Source of the DNA: Dipteris shenzhenensis
Lineage: Eukaryota; Polypodiophyta; Polypodiopsida; Gleicheniales
Length of the DNA: 64,000 nucleotides
NCBI GenBank assembly: GCA_047967505.1
Contig: CM106541.1
Direction: 5' to 3' (one strand)
The position numbers and the translations under genes were made by a program. Position 1 is the stretch's first letter. The number at the start of each line of letters is the position of its first letter. Below are positions 32,696 through 45,346 of this stretch, piece after piece. A model generated the notes under the pieces. It was given only the letters and a program-made list of their open reading frames with translations. It did not search any database and had not been told where the DNA came from.

Positions 32696-33390
32696 CTAAC
32701 GAGCTTCCACCAAAGCATGTTTCTCCTCCATCACTGACCAGGCTCTAGATCTACTCTCAAAGTGGTTGAAATCTCCAGTCAAAACGACTCTCGCATCGAG
32801 CTCAACCCCACTCATCCAATCCCAGAATGTCTCGCACTCGCCAACATCTGTTGGTGCATAAATCGAAACCACAGCAAGGGGTTCACCTTCATTCTCGAAT
32901 CTGACCCCTACCGCGGATCCTGCTGTGCGTGTGAATGTCTTCGAAGCACGCAGCTCCTTCCTACACAGAATCCCTGTGCCTCTAGCCCCCTTCTTCTTAC
33001 ATGCACTAAAGATATCAAATCCCTTAAAAAGAGCAGCGAGGAACGCCACATCTTCCTCACCTAGTTTAATCTCCTACATGCAAACAACATTTACCTTCCA
33101 AAGCCGAATCTTCTCTGCAAGTAGCCATCTCTTGGATCTGAGGCCAAGTCCATGCATATTCCATGATACTATTTTAACTAGCATGTTTATCCGGTAGATT
33201 GGGGTTTCCCAGGACTTCAAACATATTTTGTCTACCTCCCTTCCCCTTCTTACCACTGCCCTTGCCCACAACGTTCTCTTTTTGAGTGCTCTTCTTGTTT
33301 GCAAACCGTCGAATCTCCTCCTCCGAGAGACCAAGCCGCTGTGGTAGAGAAATCTGGTTAGCGGAGGACGATTCACCCAGTGGGGTAGCT
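32696..33390 (-). pseudogene. LINE: end of ORF1 and ORF2 endonuclease
   Basis: On the minus strand the tail of ORF1 (to about 33195) is followed by ORF2 starting MLVKIVSWNMHGLG, then KVNVVCM, a TAG, EIKLGEEDVAF, SIYAPTDVGE and ARVVLTGDFNHFES. These are the N, E and D/N motifs of the LINE EEP endonuclease that nicks the target. The TAG sits where relatives have Gln of the QE motif. Truncated at 32696 before reverse transcriptase; no poly(A). Confidence 0.85.
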
Positions 33391-33399
33391 TTATCAGGT

Positions 33400-34412
33400 T
33401 GATTTGGGGTCAGGCCCCATGAAAGCTAGATCTCCTCAGCCTCTCCTGTTGCAAAGAGGGCAAAGGATGATCACGTCATTCGCTTGGCGTCTCCACATGA
33501 TTCAGACCACGAGGAAGACATGGAGGACACAGAAGATGGAGGCTATGACCTGCCGGGCATTACGGATGAGATTTCCAGTGGATTGGGGAAGCTCGCCCTA
33601 GGGGTGCCAGAGGATGCTGTGGTCTTCAAGGCGTCAGTGTCGAGCAGTGCCATCATTTGCAGGTACGCAGAGCTTAGGGAGAAGGGCATCTTTGTCTACT
33701 TCATGGGGAAGACGTTTCGTGAAGCCGACCTAGAGAGGTGGAGGACAAGCCCTGCCATGCACAGGTTTGGCATTGTTGCAATCTCCTATGTGGGGAGAGG
33801 CTTCTATCTTCTGCATCTTCGTTCAGTGGAGATGGTGGAAGAGGTCCTAGATAGGGCGAGTATACCGTTCTATGGATCGGTTGGCTACGCAGTTGCTTAT
33901 CACGCGGACTTCGACCCAACAACTGAACTCCAAAACGTCTATCCAGTGTGGGTGTCATTCCCAGGGCTTCCCTTCATGCTCAGGCCGATGGTGCAAGAGA
34001 TCGCTAAAGAGCTTGGGCAAGTCATTTTTGCCCCTTCTCCTCGCTCGGTTGAGACGAACGCAGTACGAAGGGTCTGCATATTGTGGGACATTTCACAGAA
34101 ACCCCCAGAGATCGTGCAGCTGGATTCGGGAGACTTTGAACCCGTCTGGATCCATGTCAGGTTCAACCCTTTCCCAAACGCTTGCTTTTCGTGTAGAGAG
34201 ATTGGACATTTTGCCCGCTAATGCCCCCACAAAGGTGCTCCAGAGAAGATTTCCAGCCAAGGGGAACGCCAAGGCGTGTCGCAACTACATAAGCCCCATG
34301 GTCCGGTACCGCAAACCTCAGAGAAAGGTGGCCCTTGGGGGCAGCAAGGCGGGGACTCTGAGAAGCTATGGTGAGGACTCTGAGAAGCTAATCTGATGGA
34401 TGAAACTTCCAA
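33400..34412 (+). pseudogene. LINE ORF1 (DUF4283 and zinc knuckle), inverted half
   Basis: Open from about 33424 (SSASPVAKRAKDDHVIRLAS) to 34221: an acidic N-terminus, then DUF4283 (FVYFMGKTFREADLERWRTS, GRGFYLLHLRSVEMVEEVLD, VWVSFPGLPFMLRPM) and a CCHC knuckle CFSCREIGHFAR followed by TAA and CP, where relatives have a codon such as GAA. The frame continues past the stop to about 34400. ORF1 binds element RNA. It points away from the ORF2 fragment at 32696-33390, so the two halves are head to head. Confidence 0.85.
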
Positions 34413-34473
34413 TTCTAGATAAGATTTTGCCGGTGAGCAGCAAAACCAACAAAGCCGATGATTACAAACATGC

Positions 34474-34560
34474 CTCCGTTTGAAATGCTAGCCTCCTATT
34501 GGTTGGAGCTGAAATAGAGAACTGGTGCTCAAAATGGCACCTTCAAAAAATGAGTTGCAC
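34474..34560 (+). repeat. 87-bp direct repeat, right copy
   Basis: Matches 32488-32574 with three differences, same orientation. Confidence 0.93.
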
Positions 34561-35930
34561 AAAGGAGCACTAGTGGTAACTCACCACCAGTGGTGCATTT
34601 TAGGATGCGTGTGCACTAAGCCTAAGAGCATGTTCCCACACATCGGGCATCAATGCTGAATGAGCGTTGTTGAGCAGGCTTGGGCATTTTCTCTGAATGG
34701 TTCCCACATCATCATGATTTGACACAGTGCGACTAAAACTGACAAAAAACTTTAGCATCTCGTTCGACCATTGGTGGGAGAGATGCTCGCCCCGTAATGC
34801 TCGCTTGAAGAGGGCATTTTTCCATCTCCAACCGTTATATTATAGAACAATATTAGTAATTAAATGCAAAGTTATCAAGGCATACAATATTTTTCTACAA
34901 CAAGTTTGAACTTTGTGTTAAAAATGCAACAGTTACAAAAGAGAAATTAACAAACTGAAATTTATAAAAGGGAACCATGGCATTAGTATTATAATAGGTG
35001 CTTTTGAAAGTATGTATGTTAAATACCCAAAAAATAACCTACAAGTTTGAACGATGAAATACTTTTTTCCTCTACAGAGGACAATAATTTTGAAATGGAC
35101 AAGTCTAAAACTATTTATTTCAAAAGGAATGTATAAATGTTGGGGGCTCCTAAAATCCTATTCAAGCATGCAAACCATTCAAGTAACACTTAAGCAAAAC
35201 GAAGGAAAATGACACCATTAAAGCTTTAGGCACGTTGCATTATCACAAAAACACACCACCATAGTTCACAATACAAGTCAAAATAAAAAAAAACATGTAG
35301 TGGTACTGTCTTACAGCATCCATACAGTCTACAATAACATACAAACTTTTGAGCAAAGACACACGAAGACACAGAGAGATAGACAAAGGTACTACATCAA
35401 TAGCGTTCAAGCCTTCGAAAAGAGAATAGAAAGCACGGGCTGATGAACAGAAGACAGCAAATACAGTAGGCCATTTCAACGTCTGAAATGAATGAACCAC
35501 AACCTGCAAGACTCATAAGCAGAGGAGAGCTTCAGAACACCAACCAACAAGACTCGTCTATAATACAAGAGAAATGACGCTTACATAGACATGTAAGCAT
35601 AAATACAATGAGACTCGCATGCACAGAGCAAGTTACACGCTTTATCTATATCATTTCAGTACAGCTATGAGCTAACCGAAATGATAAGCCCCCATTTACT
35701 CCATAATAAACCCCTTAAACATCTCACAAAGCATAGAAATGCTCGTCAGATGTGGGGAATGAAATCTATTATACTGAAAAAGAATAAAAGAAACGAAACA
35801 GCGAAATGTACTTCGTATTCTCATCCACAGCTCGCATACCTGCACCAAACACGCACGAAATCATTCGTAAGCAACAATAACACAAAGGAATGACAACTAA
35901 GATTCGGCCGTTGTAGTCAGAACCACATTT
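34561..35930. other. no gene seen
   Basis: AT-rich, short open frames only. Composition from 35200 on is less AT-rich and looks transcript-like, but no domain or splice pattern could be supported. Confidence 0.5.
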
Positions 35931-36205
35931 TAGAACTTGCAGACCCGCATGCAAGATCCACTCAGAGCCAACGACCCTGCAACAGCCAGCATAGATACAA
36001 CTATGTTGGCCAAATTGGAGGTCCGAATGCAAGAACTACTCAGAGCCAACGACCCTCAAACCGCATGCATGATAGCTGGAATACTAAGCTGTGACAACCA
36101 ACAAAGATCCAACCGTGTCGGCCAAGAGAGATCCAACTACGTCAGCAAACAAAGATATAACAGAGGCCAAGAGAGATCCAACCGCATCGGTCAACCGTTT
36201 TAAAA
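35931..36205. repeat. short tandem repeats (about 80 bp and 27 bp units)
   Basis: cgcatgcaagatccactcag to agccaacgaccctgcaa recurs about 84 bp later as cgaatgcaagaactactcag. From 36085 a unit like agagatccaaccgtgtcggcca repeats three or four times. Confidence 0.75.
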
Positions 36206-36349
36206 CGGAGCAAACACACAGTAGAGAGAAGGCCGTCTACCAGATAACGAACTACCTCAGAGAAATGGGGCAAAACGACAGTTTGCTACGACAGAGACAA
36301 AAACAGAGGAGAGAAGCCACCGGGCGGACAGCAGAGACGACCACTTGCA

Positions 36350-36450
36350 GAGCACTGACGGGTAGAGAGGAGAGTATTGACGGGCAGAGAGCGAGAGGAG
36401 AGCACCGACGGGCAGGGAGCGAGAGGAGAGCACCGACGGGCAGAGTCGCA
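36350..36450. repeat. GC-rich minisatellite, about 33-bp unit
   Basis: Unit gcaccgacgggcagagagcg followed by agaggagag, about three copies (last two nearly identical). On the minus strand it gives the repetitive reading PVGALLSLPAR. Confidence 0.85.
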
Positions 36451-37202
36451 AGCTGCCAGAGGAGGGAAAAGACTATAGCATTCACAACCTCACAAGAAAA
36501 CAAGAAATGAAAACCATAAAAAACCCTAACCCACCTCTTATAACCTTAAGCACTCACTAAATAACAATTTAATCCAACTAACACTTTGTCAAATTGACCA
36601 AATGAACCTATCCCTAAAATATGGCTCTAATTATCAACAACTAACAGCACAACCCCATAGGACCCTTGCAAGGCCAAAAACCTAGGTTTAGTGTCAGGTG
36701 AACGGAAGAATTTGGATTTTAACCTGAAGAAAAAAATTAGAGATCACAAAAACTTGCACTTTTTTTGCATATATATAATTGTAAATTGTGTGAAAACCTC
36801 TAAATTTATGAAAATCTATCTCCACTTTTATGAGCGTGGAGGTGTTTTGAATTGTTCCCAAAAATGTTTTGTGTGAAGAGTGGAACTTTGAGCAAATTTC
36901 TGGAAATACACTTTGTGTGGACCTTTTAATGTCCTTGGTGTGTGCCAAACGCTAAGACTCCTTGATTTTCTTCAGGCAGATGTGACACTAAAGCCGATTT
37001 TTGTGTGGTGCGCTGGAGGAAGAGATCTATCAAGACTGGGAGATTGACTAGACTTTCGGGTTGGATGTTTCGTTGGCTTCTCTGGAATGCGACTCAAAAG
37101 CCCATATAGATTTTACAAGACTTTTCGTAGCTCATAATAGGCCCTTCGCTGTCTCTCCTCCCCGCGCTTGCCTCTGATCGACCTCCTTTAACCTCAACCT
37201 CC
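36451..37202. other. upstream region of the 77-residue gene
   Basis: AT-rich to about 36960, then a moderately GC-rich, pyrimidine-rich leader (tctctcctccccgcgcttgcctc) immediately before the ATG at 37203. No convincing TATA box was fixed. Confidence 0.4.
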
Positions 37203-37436
37203 ATGACTACCTCTTTGCAGACCCGCAACTCCCATGGCTTCGAATCATCCGGCCTGGAAACCCAGCAGCACAGCAGCAAATTGGCCGAGTACGGTGAGAA
37301 GATTAAGTCTGCCGCCAGCACTGGCTTGGGTAAGACCAGAGCAGCCGCCTCCGCTGGTGCAAAGAAGGTCAAAGCCGGGACAACATCGGGGATGCGTTGG
37401 ATCAAGGATAAATACCAGAAGAAGACGCCAAAGTGA
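37203..37436 (+). CDS. small lysine/alanine-rich conserved-looking protein (77 residues)
   Basis: Single open frame of 77 codons in a locally GC-richer, unbroken context, starting MTTSLQTRNSHGFESSG. It has a central helix-prone Ala/Lys/Gly segment (LAEYGEKIKSAASTG, KTRAAASAGAKKVKAGTTSG) and ends MRWIKDKYQKKTPK. No signal peptide or membrane segment. The pattern of short repeated K-x-A-A-A/S-x-G-x-x-K blocks and a basic C-terminus reminds me of small uncharacterised plant proteins, but I cannot name a family. It is the best candidate for an intact host gene here: intact frame, clear leader, GT-rich 3' flank. Role unknown. Confidence 0.6.
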   Translation: MTTSLQTRNSHGFESSGLETQQHSSKLAEYGEKIKSAASTGLGKTRAAASAGAKKVKAGTTSGMRWIKDKYQKKTPK

Positions 37437-37530
37437 TCTTCCCGGGAGATGATCTCTCGCTACGTTTTGTCGCACCCATGGGCATACAGATTACTTTGCA
37501 TGCTCCTTTTTTTTGTAGAGGTTTTATAAG

Positions 37531-37680
37531 GCAGGATAGATTCTTTCTAACATCAGTTTCAGACCTTGTAATCACTTTACTGAATTGTATTTCTATTCAA
37601 TAGGGAGGCCTACTCAGTACTGGATCAGGATAGATTCTTTCTAGCATCAGTTTCAGATCTTGTAATCACTTTTGTATTTA
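37531..37680 (+). repeat. duplication in the probable 3' UTR
   Basis: caggatagattctttctaac, then atcagtttcagaccttgtaatcactt occurs at 37532 and again from 37626 with two or three changes, downstream of the 77-residue gene. It may duplicate the polyadenylation region. Confidence 0.8.
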
Positions 37681-38274
37681 CAGTGGCAACATATCCCTTC
37701 AGCACATCCTCCTTTAATCTGTTTCAAATAGACATATGAGGACACTGTTTTTAAAATCTATACACAGGTTTTTGATTGGGCGCTTTGCGAGTATGTATCG
37801 TGTCCTAAAACGTTGGCTGATGATTGTCGAGACAACTATCTGCTCGATTTTTCGTAATGGCTATCCTCCTTTTTCTCTCAGCCGGATTTCCCTATGTATG
37901 AGACATTTTCTAAGGATGCGTGGGATCATATTCGAAACGACGAAGCAAGATGAAGCTAGGAGGTATGGCATGTATATACACGCTTTAGTCTTTTACTACA
38001 TGCACATTATGTGGTATCCATGGTCAAATGTCTTACATGTTATATTCATGGTCGTGTAAGTGGGCTAGATGATATTAATTGGATACCTCTAGCCCCAAAA
38101 AATTAATGTACTTTAGATAGATTGGATTTCCATTGCTTAGTGGTTTCTAGGATTTTTTTAGTACATTTTTTTAAAGAAAAGAATGCTTTTTTAATTTTAA
38201 AATGTTTGTGGATGTTCAAAACGCAAAAAAAGTGTTTTTAATAATCGGTTAACGTACACCAGTTGACCGGCTAA

Positions 38275-38525
38275 TATCGCTCGGTGTATCACAAAACTGT
38301 GTGGTATTAGGCTAAATATACCGAACGGTGTAATAAAAACAACGCACGGTGAATAAAACATTGATCGATGAACCCCTACACCGGGCGGTGTCAAATACAC
38401 CGATCGGTGAACCCCTACATCGAGGCTGTATTAGGATTATACCGGTTGGTGTAGTCAATCGGGACATGTGGTGCACATGCGTTGGCTGAATACACCAACT
38501 GGTGTGCCAACATACCGGCCGATGT
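38275..38525. promoter_or_regulatory. cluster of seven TACCGNNCGGTGTA-like palindromes
   Basis: 14-bp imperfect palindromes at 38275-38288, 38319-38332, 38378-38391, 38397-38410, 38440-38453, 38492-38505 and 38513-38525 (for example ACACCGGGCGGTGT). They end 14 bp before a TATA box. This has the form of a multi-site operator or enhancer for a dimeric factor, or of an LTR U3 region. Confidence 0.6.
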
Positions 38526-38538
38526 GTTGAGTTGGGTC

Positions 38539-38546
38539 TATAAAAG
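38539..38546 (+). promoter_or_regulatory. TATA box candidate
   Basis: TATAAAAG in a GC-flanked context (gggtcTATAAAAGgcaaa), followed by a pyrimidine-rich leader-like stretch. No open frame worth calling lies downstream. Confidence 0.5.
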
Positions 38547-38689
38547 GCAAAATTCGTGGCATTTTTTTCCACCTTCACCAAAATTCACCATTGTTTTTCG
38601 TCGTTTACCGTAGTTTCCTATAGTTTTCCGCTACTTTCCACCTTTTCCTTTTGGTGAGCTTCTAGCCTTGCTTTTGTTTTTAGTCAGGG

Positions 38690-38890
38690 CCGAGTGAGCT
38701 CGCTTCAACCGACCGGATTCACCTCGCCCCATGGGGCTGAGAGAAAAGAGAGAGAGGAATATGTGATATGTTTATGTTTGCTTGCTATTGGGTGTGTGCG
38801 AGGTAGTCGATAGAGCGAGCGAGGAAAAGCGAGCGGGCCCAAAAAAGCGAGCGAGCTTTTCCACAATTTCCTTATCGAGGTATTCAACAT
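38690..38890. repeat. dispersed repeat shared with 51.8-52.3 kb
   Basis: gctcgcttcaaccgaccgga, ttcacctcgcc, ctgagagaaaagagagagag and gaatatgtgatatgtttatg recur in the same order at 51925-52040. It lies just downstream of the palindrome cluster and TATA box. Confidence 0.75.
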
Positions 38891-39440
38891 AGCTTTGTGG
38901 AAACCACTATTTGGGAAAATTGTCGAAAATAAAACTTATGTTACTATGTGTAACTATACCAATATTGCGAATTATAGTCTACCTTAACTTCCAATTGGAG
39001 CCATACTCACATTATGCAACAATAGTATGTGGTTTGAAAGAAACCGAATTTCCACTCCAAAGCGGATTCCATTACTGATACAACAATTCTTTTGCATTTG
39101 AAATGGGTCTTATTATCAAACTCCTTCAATAATCAAAACAAATGCGTTGCTTGATATGTTGAACTTAGTAACATAAACATCACTTCACCCATATGTGGGG
39201 AAAAAAAACTTTCTGTAGACTTCATAGCATGGGATTGCATCAACACTTATGACATTCAAAATGTTTCTTCTTATTAAAAGTGTTATCAACCATGAAAGAA
39301 AATGTTTAAAAATAGTTCACCCATATGTTGAAAAACCCAAGTGTCATTTATGACATTCAAAATTGTTCTTGCAACCATCCTGTAGTTCCTAAAGATTTTG
39401 CCCATACTTCCAACCCCTTCCCTTCAACCACTAAGAGGTA
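38891..39440. other. no gene seen
   Basis: AT-rich without recognisable content. Confidence 0.5.
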
Positions 39441-39446
39441 TCTAGT

Positions 39447-39822
39447 AGTTTTATAGAACACTTGAGATATCATCACCTCCTAATACAAAACCATTATTAC
39501 TATTTGTAGAACACTTGAGATATCATCACCTCTTAATACAAGACCATTCTTACTATTTGTAGAACACTTGAGATATCATCACTCCTTCCCTTCAGCCACT
39601 AAGAGGTACCTAATACTTTTGTAGAACACTTGAACCATTCTTACTATTTGTAGAACACTTGAGATATCATCACCTTTTAATACAAAACCATTCTTACGGT
39701 TTGTATAACACTTGAGATATCATCACCTCTTAATATAAGACCATTCTTAGTATTTGTATATCACTTTAGATATCATCGTCTCTTAATACAAGACCATTCT
39801 TACTATTTGAGAGATTAATGGA
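39447..39822. repeat. tandem array, about 53-bp unit, seven units
   Basis: Unit tagaacacttgagatatcat followed by cacctcttaatacaagaccattcttactatttg. One unit is shortened to 29 bp and one contains foreign sequence that itself repeats text from just left of the array (ccttcccttcagccactaag). Confidence 0.92.
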
Positions 39823-39857
39823 TTAAAGGTTTGAAGCTCATAGGAGACGAAGGAAGA

Positions 39858-40024
39858 GAAAGTCAGTTTCGACATGAGGACAATAAAACTAATTGGAATA
39901 TTTTGACTTATGTATTATACCTTTTTGAAGACTATGAATTTAAGTCAGTTTCAACATTAGGATGATAAAACTAATTAGAATATTTTGACTTATGTATTAT
40001 ATATTTTTGAAGACTATGAATTTT
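39858..40024. repeat. tandem duplication, about 85-bp unit
   Basis: Two copies of aagtcagtttcgacatgagg to tttttgaagactatgaatt, head to tail. Confidence 0.9.
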
Positions 40025-42020
40025 AATGAGGAGAGGCATGCACACTACTTAGTAAATACACTAGTACTACTACTAGCCTACGACTATTAAGCCTAGTAGC
40101 ACCAGTGTGATTTTGAGCCTTGTATCAGCCTTTTGATAATTTTCTTTCATCTTTAGTGCAATAGAAATTATTCCTTCTATCAGAAGAATCTTGCCAAATT
40201 TATTCAAAGTGATGATTTTGTAGTCTACAGCCACTATCCTCTGACTCTCAAAAATATATTAAATGTGAGCACCCATTTATCTTGTTTGATCAACCCTAGA
40301 CTATGCTGCGATAGGACATTACTAGAACAAAAAAAAAAAGAATTGATATGCGATGTTCGGTGTGAAATAACCAAATTAAGGATTTAATAAGAAAGAAAAC
40401 AATCAGAATCAATAGGCTATTCAATGGCTCAAATCTGCACAGAAATTATAATGTGCCTCCCAACTGTTATGCATTCCAGCTCCTCATGTTTGACAAGAAT
40501 GCAAACAATAATGAAATCACATTATCTTTAGTTTCAAAGTAAGCAAAGCACCAAAAATAAATGCAAACGTATTGGATGACGAATAAATAGGTATAGATAT
40601 AGATAGACCTATATATATGCATTCATAGATATAATATGATTAAAGTTGGACGGTATAATAATATTATGTGTACTATCATTGGGATTAGGACTACTATTGG
40701 TAATATTGTATGTAGTAGTAGGAGAACTATCATTAAGGAACACTCAAATAAAATTACTAATGGTGGTGATAAAACTACCACTAGTAGTTTGGTAATTACC
40801 CCTAACATCTACAACAAATATTTGATGGGTAGCTAGTATTAGGTCAAAAGGCCCCAATTGTGCTATAATAATGGACCAAAAAAGGGAGTGCTATAGCATC
40901 ACCTAAGGGTCACTTTTTATCCATGAAAGAAACAAGTCGGTGCAACCTAGGTCATACAGATCTAGGTCATGTGGAGTGGTTCGCGTCTCTTTCCTTGACA
41001 AAAAAGTTACACTACCTTTGATAGTAACTACAAAGATTGCTGCCATAGTGCCATAGAGTAGCCCCTAGGTTGCACCATCATCCCTTTTTGCTTTTGAGCC
41101 ATTAAGTTTGATCCACTGATTTTATGTAGAATTATTCTACTATATGTTTACATGTCCTTAATAGGATCTTGATATAATCCCTTCCATTGTAAGTACTTTT
41201 ACTTCAAGTTTCACATATCCTTAACAAACCAGTAGGCTTCAACACAAATTCATTCTTATGTTTCAAGTCTTAAACTCAAACACCCTTGTAAAAGGGATAA
41301 TGTATTAAAGCTACATTCAATCCATCAAATCTTTTGAATAACAGTTCTATTGAAAATTCATGTATCATCAATAGGATTTCATCCATTATATGTTCATTTG
41401 TCTTTAATAGTATGTCTAAAAATTCATGTATCTTCAATATTATTTCTCTCATGTGTTCCAATATCTTCAAAAGGATACCTTTATTTAATAATGTCCAAAC
41501 TTGAGCATTGATTTGTATTTATCAAACACAATTTCACTCCACCTATTCTTTAGAATGAAATTTTTCGCCAAAAGTGGGCCAAATGTAAGGTCTTTCCACA
41601 TATTCTTAAGAATGAAAATTTTGGCCTTACGTTGGCAAGTCTATGGAATGAGGGTAAGGCCAAAGTCTTTGGTATGGTGCATTAGGTCTTGATTAATTCT
41701 TCTTTAGGCTTGAATATTTAATGCATTAACTTCACAACTATTATTTATGCTTGAACTTGTAATGTATTAATTTCATGACTTAGGATTTTATGAAGTTATA
41801 TCTAACATGTCCCAAATTTAATGGAAATTAATATCCTACATAACACAACAAAGTATCATCATATCCCTTCCCAAAATCAATGCTACCTAGCAACTCTCCT
41901 GGCATTTTCACTGCCTTGCATTTGAGTTAGCTATGATGAAGAATGTTGCCTGCCTTTGGAACCTCTTAGAGTTACCGTTAGCATGATCTAATTTCATGTA
42001 CCCCAAAACTTGAGACTTGG
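40025..42020. other. no gene seen
   Basis: AT-rich. Short open frames at 40636 and 41276 are simple-sequence in character. Weak local repeats of gttcaatatcttcaatagga type at 41300-41480. Confidence 0.5.
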
Positions 42021-42508
42021 AGATTCCCATATCACACCAGCGGTAGCTATCTTGTCCACTCTCAATGCTAGTAAGAGCTAGGCCCCATAGACCGGTAAAA
42101 GAAGTCTTTTTGGAGGTTCAATTTTTTCCCTCCGTCTTCTGCAGGCCCCCTAATGAAATAGGATATATTCATCACCCTACATTTAATGCAATAATTGACA
42201 CAACTTTTTTGGACCTGACTATGTAGTTTACATCCCAAAATTGGTGCTAAAATTGCAGATTGGGAGATTCCCATATCACACCAACGGTAGCTGTCTTGTC
42301 CACTCTCAACACTAGTAAGAGATGCGGTCCCCATAGACTGGTAAAAGAAGTCTTTTTGGAGGTTCAATTTTTTGCCTCCGTCTTCTCCGACCCCATGACG
42401 GAATAGCATATATTCACCACCCTACATTTAATGCAAGAATTGACAACTTTTTTTGGACATGACTATGCAGCTTACATCCCAAAATTGGTGCTAAAATTGC
42501 ATACTGGG
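42021..42508. repeat. tandem duplication, about 243-bp unit
   Basis: gagattcccatatcacacca at 42021 and 42262 starts two diverged copies running to aaattggtgctaaaattgca. The text 'ttttggaggttcaatttttt' is shared. Confidence 0.9.
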
Positions 42509-42962
42509 CATCTCCATTTGCCGGGAGGTGTCCCCAGTGACCCCTTGGACTTGCTCTATTTGTCTAGTTGTGTCTCTCCACAAAAATCGGAGTAGGGCCT
42601 ATTTTCCCCATCTAGTAAAACTATATGCATCAATATGTATGTATGTATGTATGCATGCATGCATGCATCCATGTATGTATGTACACACACACATATGTAT
42701 GTATGTATGTATGTATGTGTACTAAAACTACTAAAACTATATGCATCAAATAATGTTGTAGATCAATTTTTGGCATACCCCACCAAAATCAAGACCCCCA
42801 TTGCAAAGAAAGGTAAGGAACACAAGTGCTTGTTCTTATGCTCATGAGACAACAAAATGCATGACATAGGCAACCAATGGGGTCTTACTTTTGATGTTTG
42901 TATGTATGTATGTATGTATGTATGTATAAATGTATGTATGTATGTGTGTGTGTGTGTGTGTG

Positions 42963-43023
<61 letters not shown>

Positions 43024-43773
43024 GTATATGTTGATGCATATATGTATATATTGATGTATATATTGATGCATACAATTTTGATATATGGAGAAAATGGACA
43101 TGAAAACCGTCTAAATTGGTTCTTGTCGTTCGATTTGATATATGACATGATCCTATTTGGATTTGTATGTCCAAAGATATGGGGTCCTACTTTTAGGGCC
43201 TGAATGCCTAAAATAGGTAGCGCGTTAACGCGCTACCTATTTCATGCATTTAGGCCTCAAAAGTAGGACCCCATTGGCAACACAATGGGGTCCTAGTAAT
43301 GCGCTACCTATTTCATGCATTTAGGCCTCAAAAGTAGGACCCCATTGGCAACACAATGGGGTCCTAGTTTTAAGGCCTAAATGCATGAAATAGACAGCGC
43401 GTTAATGCGCTGCCTATTTTAGCCATTCAGGCCCTAAAAGTAGTACCCCGTATCTTTGGACTTGCATATCCAAATGGGGTCATGTCATAAATCAAATCGA
43501 ACGGCAAGATCCACTTTAGATGGTTTTTATGTCCATTTTCTCCATCAACTAAAACTATATACATCAAATAATGTTGTTGATCAATTTTTGGCATACCCCC
43601 CCAAAATCAAGACCCCCATTGCAAAGAAAGGTAAAGAACACAAGTGCTTGTTCTTATGCTCATGAGACAACAAAATGCATGACATGGGAAACCAATGGGG
43701 TCTTACTTTTGATGTTTGTATGTATGTATGTATGTATATATATGCATGTACATACATACATACATACATATAC

Positions 43774-43823
<50 letters not shown>

Positions 43824-44501
43824 TTATGTATATGTTGATGCATATATGTATATATTAATGTATATATTGATGCATACAATTTTGATATATGGAGAAAATG
43901 GACATGAAAATCATCTGAATTGGCTTTTGCCGTTTGATTTGATATATGACATGACCCCATTTGGATTTGTAAGTCCAAAGATACGGGGTCCTACTTTTAG
44001 GGCCTAAATGCCTGAAATAGGCAGCGCGTTAACGCGCTGCCTATTTCATGCTTTTAGGCCTCAAAAGTAGGACCCCATTGGCAACACAATGGGATCCTAC
44101 TTTTGAGGCCTAAATGCATGAAATAGGTAGCGTGTTAACGCACTGCCTATTTTAGGCATTCAGACCCTAAAAGTAGCACCCCGTATCTTTGGACTTGCAT
44201 ATCCAAATGGGGTCATGTCATATATCAAATCGAACGGCAAGATCCAATTTAGATGGTTTTCATCTCCATTTTCTCCATCAACTAAAACTATATTCATCAA
44301 ATAATGTTGTTAATCAATTTTTGGCATACCCCCCCAAAATCAAGACCCCCATTGCAAAGAAAGGTAAAGAACACAAGTGCTTGTTCTTATGCTCATGAGA
44401 CAACAAAATGCATGACATGGGAAACCAATGGGGTTTTACTTTTAATGTTTGCATGTATGTATGTATGTATATATATGCATGTACATACATACATACATAC
44501 A

Positions 44502-44574
<73 letters not shown>

Positions 44575-44619
44575 ATGTTGATGCATATATGTATATATTG
44601 ATGTATATGTTGATGCATA

Positions 44620-45040
44620 CAATTTTGATATATGGAGAAAATGGACATGAAAATCATCTAAATTGGCTCTTGCCGTTTGATTTGATATATGACATGACCC
44701 CATTTGGATTTGTAAGTCCAAAGATACAGGGTCCTACTTTTAGGGCCTGAATGCCTAAAATAGGGAGCGCGTCAACGCGCTCCCTATTTCATGCATTTAG
44801 GCCTCAAAAGTAGGACCCCATTGGCAACACAATGGGGTCCTACTTTTGAGGCCTAAATGCATGAAATAGGCAGCGCGTTGACACGCTGCCTATTTTAGGC
44901 ATTCAGGCCCTAAAAGTAGCACCCCGTATCTTTGGACTTGCATATCCGAATGGGGTCATGTCATATATCAAATCGAATGGCAAGATCCAATTTAGATGGT
45001 TTTCATGTCCATTTTCTCCATCAACTAAAACTATATTCAT
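44620..45040. repeat. representative long hairpin of the satellite
   Basis: Left arm from caattttgatatatggag, right arm ending ctccatcaactaaaac, centre at attggcaacacaat (about 44819-44832). Inner palindromes GGGAGCGCGTCAACGCGCTCCC at 44764 and GCAGCGCGTTGACACGCTGC at 44871. The arms match by eye at most positions. Confidence 0.9.
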
Positions 45041-45247
45041 CAAATAATGTTGTTTATCAATTTTTGGCATACCCCCCCCAAAATCAAGACCCCCATTGCA
45101 AAGAAAGGTAAGGAACACAAGTGCTTGTTCTTATGCTCATGAGACAATAAAATGCATGAAATAGGTAACCACCGGGGTCCTAATTTTGCTGTATGTATGT
45201 AAGTATGTATATATGTATGTATATACATACATATATATCTATATGTG

Positions 45248-45346
<99 letters not shown>

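Noticed and set aside
36252-36510. Repetitive frames on both strands (LPVGALLSLPAR, REESIDGQRARGE)
   Set aside because: Products of the 33-bp minisatellite; no evidence for coding.
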